In this document: positions 1-6,449 of the stretch, in pieces
Position numbering within the stretch: the first letter of the stretch is position 1
Layout of the letters: the number at the start of each line of letters is the position of its first letter
From: Candidatus Woesearchaeota archaeon
GTDB lineage: Archaea; Nanobdellota; Nanobdellia; Woesearchaeales; WJKV01
DNA length: 15,698 nt
Direction of reading: 5' to 3'
NCBI GenBank assembly: GCA_014728875.1
Contig: WJKV01000024.1
Coordinates: 1-15,698, forward strand
Position numbers and translations under genes: made by a program
The notes under the pieces: model-generated
Seen by the model: only the letters and a program-made list of their open reading frames with translations
Databases searched by the model: none
Told to the model about the DNA's origin: nothing

Positions 1-1093
1 GCCCGAAGATCTGTTCGCTCTTCACGCCTGTCACAATAAGCATGGTCCTTAAGATTCCCTGCAAGTCGTCGCTTATCTGGGCGCCCCAGATAATCCTTGC
101 ATCCTTTGACAATAATTCACTGATGGTCTCGACAATCTTCCTTGCTTCGTCCAAGGTCATGTCAGAACCGCCTGCAACATTGATCAAGGCGCCGTTCGCG
201 CCTGCGATCTCAACATCAAGCAGAGGGTTATTTAAAGCTTTCTCAACAGCTTCCACAGCCCTGTTCTCTGAATCGGATTCGCCCACGCCTATCAAGGCAA
301 CACCGCCTTTACCCATAACTGCCTTTATGTCTGCGAAATCCAAGTTAACCAGACCTGTTTTAGTGACCAATTCTGCAATGCCTTTTACAGCGTTTGTAAG
401 TATCTCATCTGCAACCTTGAAAGCTGTGCCCAACGGAAGATCAGGCGCAAGTTCAAGCAGCTTGTCGTTCGGTATCACGATCAAAGTGTCAACGACAGCT
501 TCAAGCTTTTCCAGACCGTCTATGGCGTTTTGGTATCGTCTCTGGCCTTCCATTGCAAAAGGTATCGTGACAATGCCGACTGTAAGGCAGCCTGTTTTCT
601 TTGCAATCTCTGCAACGATCGGTGACGCGCCTGTTCCTGTCCCGCCTCCAAGACCGCAGGTGATAAACACCATGTCTGCTCCTTTTATTGAATTCTTGAT
701 ATCTGACTCGCTTTCTTTTGCAGCGTCCCTTCCAAGCCTCGGTTCACTTCCTGCACCAAGACCCTGAGTGACTTCCCTGCCGACCAGTATCTTCTTGTCA
801 GCAGTCGTGTATAACAAATCCTGAGCATCTGTGTTCAGCGCGATTGTTTCTGCTCCTTTGATGCCGACTTCGCTTATCCTGTTAATTGTATTGTTGCCGC
901 CGCCTCCGCATCCGACAACTTTTATTTTAGCGGACTGTTTTCCTAAAAAATACTTCAGCTCTTCATCAACATTATGGTACGGCTCTGCTCTCTCTCTTTG
1001 TTTTCTGCTGTCGTCCGGCAGAACTTCTACTGGTTTTTCTTTTCTTCCTTCATCAATTGGATGCTGTACTGCATTTTGAATCAAATCATCCAT
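1..1093 (-). CDS. ftsZ: Cell division GTPase FtsZ (archaeal type), 3' end cut by window edge
   Basis: Tubulin-like GTPase that polymerises into the cytokinetic ring at mid-cell. Reading the minus strand from the ATG at 1093 gives 364 uninterrupted codons running off the window, so the C-terminal end is missing. Visible motifs: a nucleotide-binding loop with GCGGGGNNT near residues 61-69, the tubulin signature GGGTGTG at 149-155 (bases 629-649), and the T7 synergy loop NLDFAD at 250-255 with its catalytic acidic residues. The N-terminal extension of about 55 residues before the GTPase core is rich in charged residues, as in methanogen FtsZ. The start is supported by an SD-like GGTGAG about 7 bases upstream (1100-1105). 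The gene follows an FKBP gene on the same strand after 149 bases that contain a structured leader. All key residues seen are intact. Family call is essentially certain; assignment to FtsZ1 rather than FtsZ2 is less so. Confidence 0.97.
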   Translation of the reverse strand, partial: MDDLIQNAVQHPIDEGRKEKPVEVLPDDSRKQRERAEPYHNVDEELKYFLGKQSAKIKVVGCGGGGNNTINRISEVGIKGAETIALNTDAQDLLYTTADKKILVGREVTQGLGAGSEPRLGRDAAKESESDIKNSIKGADMVFITCGLGGGTGTGASPIVAEIAKKTGCLTVGIVTIPFAMEGQRRYQNAIDGLEKLEAVVDTLIVIPNDKLLELAPDLPLGTAFKVADEILTNAVKGIAELVTKTGLVNLDFADIKAVMGKGGVALIGVGESDSENRAVEAVEKALNNPLLDVEIAGANGALINVAGGSDMTLDEARKIVETISELLSKDARIIWGAQISDDLQGILRTMLIVTGVKSEQIFG

Positions 1094-1111
1094 ATCCCAC
1101 TCACCTTATAC

Positions 1112-1197
1112 TCAAAGCAAATATTCATCAAATAATTGTTTGCTTTTCGTAATAAGCAAAAGCATCATCATGGTAAAATAGATTTTATGCTTTTGCT
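1112..1197 (-). promoter_or_regulatory. ftsZ leader with alternative stem-loops and a 19-codon upstream ORF
   Basis: In minus-strand RNA order there are four short segments: S1 1197-1187, S2 1165-1155, S3 1145-1139, S4 1121-1115. S1 and S2 are perfect 11-base complements (AGCAAAAGCAT / ATGCTTTTGCT). S2 (through 1160-1154) also pairs with S3 over 7 bases, and S3 pairs with S4 over 7 bases. The 1:2 plus 3:4 fold and the 2:3 fold are therefore mutually exclusive. A short ORF of 19 codons plus stop (ATG at 1171, TGA at 1114-1112, beginning MMMLLLITK) spans S2 to S4 and ends 18 bases before the ftsZ ATG. It has no clear SD. Pairing is seen directly; any regulatory role is inference, and the AT-rich sequence makes chance pairing possible. 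Confidence 0.45.
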
Positions 1198-1234
1198 ATA
1201 ACCTCTCAATAAACTGACTAGTTATATTACTAAT

Positions 1235-1243
1235 ATATAAAAT
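1235..1243 (-). promoter_or_regulatory. Probable TATA box for ftsZ
   Basis: On the minus strand this reads TTTTATATA, a good archaeal TATA element that overlaps the end of the FKBP stop codon. Transcription would begin near 1211, giving ftsZ a leader of about 118 bases. That is much longer than other leaders in this window. Read-through from the FKBP gene is also possible. Confidence 0.5.
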
Positions 1244-1920
1244 TATTTAATCTCCACTTCTTTGATTCCTGTCGTCGATTTAAGCTTCTCAATCAACGGC
1301 TGTTTTATCTTTTCTATGATTGTTTTCATTTCGTCAGCAACCGGTGATGATTCTGTCTTGAAAGTTATTGTCGCTTTGCTGTCTTTAATCTCTAGCTGAT
1401 AGCTGTCTTTCTTGAAATGCGTCTCCATGTAAATCACTGCGTGCAGTTTTTCTTTTATGTCTGTTACTTTTCTGTTGACCTTAATTTTATAATCGACATC
1501 TTTGCCAGCCAGAGGATGATTGTAATCAACAAGAACCCTTCCGCCGCTTATGCTTTTTATTGTCGCGATCATGCCGTCGATGTTCAACTGCATGCCCGGC
1601 ACAGGCGTTATGTTCTGCGAAGTGAACTTGTTCTTTGGTATGAGCTTGATCAGCTGCGCGTTCTTCTTCCCGAAAGCTTGCTCAGGCCCAAGCTTTACAG
1701 AATATTCCTTTCCTGTCTCTTTTCCTTCAAGGAACGCATCCAAACCTTTGAGCAGATGCCCTTCTCCTATACAGACAACCACCGGACCATACTGCGTATT
1801 CTGACTGTGCACGCCTGCCTGCTTGGCTTTTGCCTCATCAGTCGTGTCAAAAACTCTTCCTTCTACTTCTCCTGTGTATTCTATTTCAATAAAATCCTCT
1901 TTCTTTATTGTATCAGCCAT
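1243..1920 (-). CDS. FKBP-type peptidyl-prolyl cis-trans isomerase, long archaeal SlyD-like form
   Basis: Cytosolic prolyl isomerase and folding chaperone, 225 residues. Residues 7-85 and about 130-155 form the FKBP fold, with the entry segment DFIEIEYTGEVEGRVFDTT and the loop GEGHLLKGLDAFLEGKETG. Between them, about 86-130, lies the inserted IF (insert-in-flap) chaperone domain of SlyD-type proteins. The conserved return into the FKBP fold reads VDYNHPLAGK at 131-140. Residues about 160-225 form an extra C-terminal domain found in the long archaeal FKBPs but absent from bacterial SlyD. The histidine-rich metal tail of SlyD is absent. The start is supported by GGTGAG about 14 bases upstream. 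There is no signal peptide, so it acts in the cytoplasm. It lies 149 bases upstream of ftsZ on the same strand. Confidence 0.93.
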   Translation of the reverse strand: MADTIKKEDFIEIEYTGEVEGRVFDTTDEAKAKQAGVHSQNTQYGPVVVCIGEGHLLKGLDAFLEGKETGKEYSVKLGPEQAFGKKNAQLIKLIPKNKFTSQNITPVPGMQLNIDGMIATIKSISGGRVLVDYNHPLAGKDVDYKIKVNRKVTDIKEKLHAVIYMETHFKKDSYQLEIKDSKATITFKTESSPVADEMKTIIEKIKQPLIEKLKSTTGIKEVEIK

Positions 1921-1953
1921 TTTTCATATACTCACCATTTGCAGCTTCATAAC

Positions 1954-2025
1954 ATCAAACCTAAAGGTTTGATATACTACCCGTGTTAATTTTAGTTCTT
2001 TTCGCATATAATAGAGAAGAACTAA
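1954..2025 (-). promoter_or_regulatory. FKBP 5' region with two stem-loops
   Basis: Two inverted repeats lie between the upstream orphan gene and the FKBP gene. The first has 12-base arms (1992-2003 and 2014-2025) with one mismatch and a 10-base spacer. The second is a perfect 8-bp stem with a 4-base loop (ATCAAACC 1954-1961, GGTTTGAT 1966-1973). A strong TATA-like element, TTTATATATAAG on the minus strand near 2046-2057, would start transcription close to 2025, placing the first stem at the very 5' end of the FKBP mRNA. A weaker TATA-like sequence lies in the loop of the first repeat. Roles as mRNA stabiliser, operator or terminator of the upstream gene cannot be told apart from sequence. 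Confidence 0.45.
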
Positions 2026-2069
2026 TATCAGGTTGGATTAAGAATCTTATATATAAAGCTTACGGGAGA

Positions 2070-2666
2070 TTATTTGGGAATATCAGCATGGTAATTAATA
2101 CTAGAGCCCACTATCGCTGCATCTTCAGCATCGCCGCTCGTTGTCCAAACCGCATGCGGAACCAGAATCTTTCTGCCTTCATCCATCTGGAAGGCTCCGA
2201 AGACATGTTCAATATGACGATAACGCCAAGAGACTGCCCGATTCTTATCAGAGTATTCGAAATAAACTTTCATCGGTAATGCATGCCATCTTCGAGCATC
2301 ATCTATTTTGAGATTTTCCACGCCAATAAAACCGCCGCCAACAACCTCATTTCCTTTTTTTTCTACAGCAGCCCTAAATTCTCCTGGTACATCTATCATA
2401 TAACCAAGATTAAGCAATGCTATCCTGCCAGGATTAACTATTTTCTCTGGAGATTCAAACTCGCGGACCACTTCTTCCTGAGTAAGTCCTTTATAGGCTT
2501 TCAATAAATTTTCTCTTATCGCGCCGAGAATCACAATTCTGCCATAAGGACAATAAGGTTCTTCTTGATGAACCCTTCGATCTATGGCTTCGATGTCTAT
2601 TAAATGAGTTGCATCTGCATCAGCAGCGAGCCGCTCTAATTCCTGCACGTCAATTTCTTCCTCCAT
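2070..2666 (-). CDS. Conserved-looking hypothetical protein, 198 aa
   Basis: I do not recognise this family. The product is a soluble, acidic protein with no signal peptide or membrane segment. The N-terminal 60 residues are charged and probably helical (EELERLAADADATHLIDIE-like stretch, then GRIVILGAIRENLLKAYKGL). The C-terminal half is richer in aromatic and beta-forming residues, with RRWHALPMKVYFEYSDKN and a run of Trp, Tyr and His residues. Only one Cys is visible, so a zinc site is unlikely. The ATG at 2666 is supported by a TATA box centred about 27 bases upstream and no SD, consistent with a leaderless mRNA. Codon use is like that of the neighbours. It is transcribed divergently from another orphan (2762-3316) across 95 bases, which suggests shared control but says nothing on function. 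Confidence 0.8.
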   Translation of the reverse strand: MEEEIDVQELERLAADADATHLIDIEAIDRRVHQEEPYCPYGRIVILGAIRENLLKAYKGLTQEEVVREFESPEKIVNPGRIALLNLGYMIDVPGEFRAAVEKKGNEVVGGGFIGVENLKIDDARRWHALPMKVYFEYSDKNRAVSWRYRHIEHVFGAFQMDEGRKILVPHAVWTTSGDAEDAAIVGSSINYHADIPK

Positions 2667-2689
2667 GCTTTTTGAGAAATCAATCAGAC

Positions 2690-2697
2690 ATATAAAG
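2690..2697 (-). promoter_or_regulatory. TATA box of the minus-strand orphan gene
   Basis: Reads CTTTATAT on the minus strand, centred about 27 bases before the ATG at 2666. No SD lies between, so the transcript is probably leaderless. Confidence 0.65.
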
Positions 2698-2724
2698 CTT
2701 GCGAGAAAGTATTTAAGCGATATA

Positions 2725-2741
2725 GAATATTTTAAATATTC
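2725..2741 (+). promoter_or_regulatory. TATA box embedded in a 17-bp inverted repeat
   Basis: GAATATTT and AAATATTC form perfect 8-bp arms around one central T. The TATA element TTTAAATA (2731-2738) lies inside and is centred about 27 bases before the ATG at 2762, again fitting a leaderless start. The 8+1+8 architecture and the ATTTNAAAT core match the repeat in front of grpE. The AT-rich content weakens the case for a true operator. Confidence 0.55.
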
Positions 2742-2761
2742 ATTATTATAGACAAATCAAA

Positions 2762-3316
2762 ATGGCAGCAAAAAAGAAAGCTAAAGGCGCACCTTTCATG
2801 CAAGACTTAAGGAGGGATTATGAACGAGCAGTCAGGCTTTTTATACAGCCTTTCATGACAATACCAGGAATAGAAATCAGAAATAATTTCGGCTCTAATC
2901 TAGAAATCAAAACAAGGGAAATTCACCCTGGAGAACCCGTTCCTGTCGGCGTCGGTGCAGAATTAAAAGACTATAGGTTCTCTATTTCAGTAGATTTTGG
3001 TGTTAATGAGCACGGCTATGCAGTTTTCTCCAACGGACAATATGATTATAGAAGATTAGAATATAGAAGAAAAGAAGAAGCAGGCGAAGACATAAGTGAA
3101 GATGATAGAGAAAGAATGAGAATGCTGCACGAAGTAACCAGGGGGATCATAGGCAAAAATTCCAGACTGCAGGCGCATTTTCATGACGATCCCAGTCTAG
3201 CATATGCAGTAAGGATAACAGGCAGGTTCTCACAAAAGAATATCGAAGATGTCTCTTTGTTCTTAAAAACCATAGATAATCTGGCAGACATGCTTTTCGG
3301 CAAGATGTATATTTGA
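2762..3316 (+). CDS. Hypothetical protein, 184 aa
   Basis: Family not recognised. Soluble protein with a lysine-rich N-terminus (MAAKKKAKG), then an amphipathic helix about residues 14-32. A beta-rich part follows, about 36-100, with short strands such as YRFSISVDFG and YAVFSNGQYDY. A strongly charged helix covers about 100-125 (RRKEEAGEDISEDDRERMRMLHE). The end is mixed alpha/beta and finishes with a hydrophobic helix near IDNLADMLFGKMYI. There is no signal peptide, membrane span or Cys. The leaderless-type TATA spacing supports the ATG at 2762. It is divergent from the orphan at 2070-2666 and is followed after 45 bases by the promoter of the membrane regulator, so it is probably a single-gene transcript. 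Confidence 0.8.
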   Translation: MAAKKKAKGAPFMQDLRRDYERAVRLFIQPFMTIPGIEIRNNFGSNLEIKTREIHPGEPVPVGVGAELKDYRFSISVDFGVNEHGYAVFSNGQYDYRRLEYRRKEEAGEDISEDDRERMRMLHEVTRGIIGKNSRLQAHFHDDPSLAYAVRITGRFSQKNIEDVSLFLKTIDNLADMLFGKMYI

Positions 3317-3329
3317 ATATTGGATAACA

Positions 3330-3337
3330 TTTATAAA
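3330..3337 (+). promoter_or_regulatory. TATA box deciding the start of the membrane regulator
   Basis: TTTATAAA centred about 28 bases before the ATG at 3362. An in-frame ATG at 3353 is only about 19 bases from the box, so it would probably lie upstream of the transcription start. No SD is present. Confidence 0.65.
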
Positions 3338-3361
3338 TGCCCCTTATTTTAAATGTTGATT

Positions 3362-4336
3362 ATGAAGCTGTATTTAATGGCTTTAATCTGTGTATTTCTT
3401 GTCATCTGTTCAGGCAGTGTAATCGCAGACAGCATGGAACTGACTGTCAAGGATCTTAATACCAATGAACTTATTTCTGATGCTGTCTGTTATGTGCATG
3501 TCGCAGACAAGACAACAGCTGTCTTCCCTGACTGCGAGTCTGTCGAATTTGAATACGAAGAAGGGGACAGGGATGTTGAAGTCATAGCAGACAATCCTGC
3601 AACACCGGGCATTGATTATTTTGCCTGCTTTGATCTTATAACAATGGATAATATAGTTTATCTTCCGCCAACAGCCACACTGAAAGGAATAGTAAAAGAC
3701 AAGCTGGACAACGTTGTTAAGAATGCAGATTTGAAATTCGAATGCAGCAGGGCGTGTATTGATTTTCCTTCCATGACTGACAAGTTCGGTTCCTTCAGCG
3801 TGAACGCGCTCGGCACCGGCCATTGCAAGATCTATGCCAACTACAAGGATGCAATGGGTTTTGTCTCTCTTGATCTAGAGAAAGGGGATCTGAAGGACAT
3901 CGAGATAGAGCTTGACAAGACAGTGCTCGAGATCAAGGAGCCGAAAGGCTCAATCTATGAATGGCCAATCATCATCGCGATAATCCTAGTGGTTGCAGGC
4001 ATGCTTTTCATGAAATACCGGCCAAGAAAAAAGAAAGCAACAAAATCCGCTGAAGTCAAGAAAGAAGCAAGAAGAGAAGAAAGAGCAGAGAAAAGAAGTA
4101 AACGGAGTGAAGACATAATCCAGACCTTGAACAAGAAAGAAAAGCAAGTGGTAGAGTTCCTGATGGCTAATAATAACCAGATACATCAGGCAAAGATAAG
4201 GCACGGGCTGGGTATTCCTCGCACTTCATTGGCAAGATTGGTTGAATCCTTGCAGAGGAAGAAGATAGTTTCAGTACAAAAAGAAGGCAAGGCTGTCAGA
4301 ATCAAGCTTACTGAGTGGTTCCTGGGAAAAAAGTGA
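3362..4336 (+). CDS. Membrane-anchored winged-helix transcriptional regulator with extracytoplasmic domain
   Basis: Probable one-component transmembrane regulator, 324 residues from the ATG at 3362 (preferred over 3353 because of TATA spacing and a better signal sequence). Residues 1-22 are a signal peptide or N-terminal membrane helix. Residues 25-195 are extracytoplasmic. Within them, about 104-186 look like a carboxypeptidase-regulatory or Ig-like beta domain (LKGIVKDKLDNVVKNADL... TDKFGSFSV). This region has seven Cys residues (43, 58, 89, 128, 132, 155 and neighbours), so disulphides are plausible. One membrane span lies at about 200-217. A highly basic linker follows, about 219-248. A winged helix-turn-helix covers about 253-318, with the recognition region IPRTSLARLVESLQRKKIV and a wing VQKEGKAVRIKL. 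The architecture resembles the archaeal group of predicted membrane-associated regulators (COG2512-like). The neighbour at 4477 encodes a secreted protein and is a natural target candidate. Confidence 0.85.
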   Translation: MKLYLMALICVFLVICSGSVIADSMELTVKDLNTNELISDAVCYVHVADKTTAVFPDCESVEFEYEEGDRDVEVIADNPATPGIDYFACFDLITMDNIVYLPPTATLKGIVKDKLDNVVKNADLKFECSRACIDFPSMTDKFGSFSVNALGTGHCKIYANYKDAMGFVSLDLEKGDLKDIEIELDKTVLEIKEPKGSIYEWPIIIAIILVVAGMLFMKYRPRKKKATKSAEVKKEARREERAEKRSKRSEDIIQTLNKKEKQVVEFLMANNNQIHQAKIRHGLGIPRTSLARLVESLQRKKIVSVQKEGKAVRIKLTEWFLGKK

Positions 4337-4355
4337 AAAGGGCACTGAATCAGGC

Positions 4356-4399
4356 TTCTTTTTCTAAACGGGCATTTTATTCTGGTTTTAGGCTTTTTT
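4356..4399 (+). terminator. T-rich archaeal terminator region
   Basis: T-rich stretches (CTTCTTTTTCT from about 4355 and GGCTTTTTTG at 4391-4400) follow the regulator stop codon. This fits archaeal oligo-T termination, which needs no hairpin. Confidence 0.5.
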
Positions 4400-4410
4400 G
4401 TTCCTCTCAA

Positions 4411-4468
4411 ATATTAAATATTTGTCATGCTTATCATGCCTTAGAATTTCGATCAATAGATCGGGGGT
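4411..4468 (+). promoter_or_regulatory. Promoter, small hairpin and SD of the secreted-protein gene
   Basis: An AT-rich TATA-like element (about 4411-4421) would give a leader of roughly 30 bases. The leader carries a small perfect inverted repeat CGATC-AATA-GATCG (4450-4463) that runs directly into the SD GGGGGT (4463-4468), 8 bases before the ATG at 4477. The hairpin could limit ribosome access, but a 5-bp stem is weak. Confidence 0.45.
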
Positions 4469-4476
4469 AGATAAAT

Positions 4477-6381
4477 ATGAAGAAAATTATTGGCATTTTA
4501 ATGTTGGCGCTTATGTGTTTAATGAGTTTCTCTGTAGTATCTGCTACAGAAGTGTCATTTCCTGACTGCAGTACAGGCAGTGTAGGAAATTGTTGCAATG
4601 CTGAGTTCACAGCGCAGATGTATCGCGGAGAAACAAAGACATTTCAAGCAAATACAGGCGATTATGAAATAGAAGCTTTGTTTGTCCAAGACGGCCTGAC
4701 GAGATTGATTGTCAATGGCGAAACAACAAAGTATTTGACAGCAGGAGACAGCTATAAATTAGCAGACGGCTCTGTAATACAGATCAAGCTAATAGATTAC
4801 TCACTAAGAGATCCTGCAAAATCAAGCGTTGTATTTTGCTTTATCAATTATGAAAAGACCACAGGCCCTCCGCCTTCGCCTATCAGATATTCTGTGGATG
4901 CTGCTGTATCAGAATGGTTAGCTGTTGGCGAAACACAAAAGTTGCAAATCGGCACTATGGTCTATGAAGTTACTCTATTAGGAGTTTATGACGGCGAAGC
5001 AAAACTAAAAGTAAACGGTGAAATCACAGATCTTATTGGAATAGGGGAATGGGACACTCTTTCTGACTTTATAGAAATAGGAATTATTCAAGTGAAAGGC
5101 GAGAAAGTAAATTTCTATATTGATCCTGTCGGAAGAGTTGGAGATCTTCATGATATTAGCTATCCTATGGCTGTCGGCGGAACAGGAACTTTCCATCTTA
5201 ATGAAAAAGAATATGAAGTTACTGTAAAGCACATTGACAGGGGCGGTGCAGTTATCGTAGTTAATGGAGAATCAGTCAAGTTAAGAAATCCAAAAGCTGC
5301 AGAAAGCTTCTATGAAACACACTTTCCGATTGATCCTACTGCAATGCTAAATCTATGGCATATTGTAAGATTCAATAACCAATTGTATGTTGATGTAAGT
5401 GTTGAGCCTTCTGTGCAAGAAGTACCTATAGAAGTTGTTGAAACAGCACCTTCAATCATACCTGTAGAAGAACCTGCAGAACCAGTTCAGCTAGACATGG
5501 ACAGGGAAATGATAATTGGGTACAAGAGATGCATACAAGCTTATGAAGATGATGCAAACGCACCTGAATTCAAGCAAAATTATCCAGAACAAGAAAGAAT
5601 CAGAAGAGAAGGTCTAGTTGTTTGCGGCACTAAATATAGAATGCCTATTCCTCCAGAAGTAACTCCTGAGGAAGAATACAACAGATGTATTCTAAAAGCT
5701 AGAGGTGAACTAGCTCCATCTGAAGGGGACTTCGAACGCTTGCCTGCTGATGAGCAAGCAAGAATAAAACAAACTATCTATGATCGATGCGCGCAGTTCA
5801 AACCAGAATCCCCTCATATACATCCTGAATATGAAAGATGTCGGGAAGAACTCAAAGCTTTCAAACGCATGCTGGTTGAAAAGTACGATCAACGTGGATT
5901 GTCCGTTCCTGAAGAACTTATGCTTAAGTACGAAGAAATGGGCAATCGCTGCCGCATCCTGCAAGGATGGAAAGTACCGCCTCGCCCAGTGCCTGCAGAA
6001 GAAGTCTCTACAGAGACAGAAGTAGCAATCACAGCGCCTGAAGAAAGAAGAGAAGCAGCAGAAAGAATGGAAAGGCCTTACAGAGAATGCACAACAGGCT
6101 GTATGTGGGAAGAGCGCTGCCTGCCTATCGGCACTCGTTTGGTAAAAGAAAACGGCCATCAATCACCTCTATTCTGCAGTGTCAGGAACACGCTTGAACC
6201 GCAGAAACAGCTGAACGAGAGATGCCAGAACGACTACGAGTGTGTGAGCAACACATGCCAGGACGGCGTATGCCAAAGCATCGGCAAAAGAATCGAAGGC
6301 ATTGAGAGAGAACTGAAAGAACAGAGAAACATTCTGGAAAGAATCGCGAGTTTCTTCGGCCGCTTGTTCGGCCGGGGTTAA
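4477..6381 (+). CDS. Secreted multidomain protein with tandem beta repeats and cysteine-rich tail
   Basis: Exported 634-residue protein of unknown function. Signal peptide residues 1-23, cleavage probable after VVSA. Three related beta-type repeats lie at about 49-123, 147-215 and 230-310. In each, G-x-T is followed after 12 residues by Y-E-(I/V) and after 16 more by a VNGE box (79-82, 179-182, 262-265). A Pro/Glu/Val-rich linker covers about 310-340. Next come three helical units each opening with Y-x-R-C (349-352, 401-404, 452-455) and closing with a second Cys 31-37 residues later (383, 438, 492). A cysteine-rich module (538, 542, 548, 567, then C-x5-C-x4-C-x4-C at 583-599) precedes a charged coiled coil (about 603-625). 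The protein ends in an amphipathic tail, ASFFGRLFGRG. It has no membrane span, so it may be free, envelope-bound or held by its tail. The GC content is lower than that of the chaperone genes. Confidence 0.88.
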   Translation: MKKIIGILMLALMCLMSFSVVSATEVSFPDCSTGSVGNCCNAEFTAQMYRGETKTFQANTGDYEIEALFVQDGLTRLIVNGETTKYLTAGDSYKLADGSVIQIKLIDYSLRDPAKSSVVFCFINYEKTTGPPPSPIRYSVDAAVSEWLAVGETQKLQIGTMVYEVTLLGVYDGEAKLKVNGEITDLIGIGEWDTLSDFIEIGIIQVKGEKVNFYIDPVGRVGDLHDISYPMAVGGTGTFHLNEKEYEVTVKHIDRGGAVIVVNGESVKLRNPKAAESFYETHFPIDPTAMLNLWHIVRFNNQLYVDVSVEPSVQEVPIEVVETAPSIIPVEEPAEPVQLDMDREMIIGYKRCIQAYEDDANAPEFKQNYPEQERIRREGLVVCGTKYRMPIPPEVTPEEEYNRCILKARGELAPSEGDFERLPADEQARIKQTIYDRCAQFKPESPHIHPEYERCREELKAFKRMLVEKYDQRGLSVPEELMLKYEEMGNRCRILQGWKVPPRPVPAEEVSTETEVAITAPEERREAAERMERPYRECTTGCMWEERCLPIGTRLVKENGHQSPLFCSVRNTLEPQKQLNERCQNDYECVSNTCQDGVCQSIGKRIEGIERELKEQRNILERIASFFGRLFGRG

Positions 6382-6397
6382 TTTTTTTTCTTTTTTT
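6382..6397 (+). terminator. Oligo-T terminator
   Basis: Eight Ts, one C and seven Ts directly after the stop codon of the secreted-protein gene, a typical archaeal oligo-T termination signal. Confidence 0.7.
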
Positions 6398-6398
6398 A

Positions 6399-6427
6399 CT
6401 TGTTTGGTACGAAACAAGCCTTAAATA
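6399..6427 (+). promoter_or_regulatory. tmk promoter with adjacent inverted repeat
   Basis: CTTGTTT (6399-6405) and AAACAAG (6412-6418) are perfect 7-bp arms around a 6-base spacer. The repeat ends one base before the TATA element CTTAAATA (6420-6427). That box is centred about 27 bases before the ATG at 6450 with no SD, so the mRNA is probably leaderless. The repeat overlaps the expected BRE position and could be an operator, or part of the upstream terminator. Confidence 0.5.
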
Positions 6428-6449
6428 GATTTTATCTTTTCTCAAGTCT

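Noticed and set aside
42..1079. Plus-strand open frames opposite ftsZ
   Set aside because: They lie antisense to a full set of FtsZ motifs and have low-complexity Ser/Ala-rich translations typical of antisense shadows.
1417..2507. Plus-strand open frames opposite the FKBP and orphan genes
   Set aside because: No SD or suitably placed TATA box, and aromatic/Cys-rich improbable translations; the minus-strand frames have better starts and recognisable domains.
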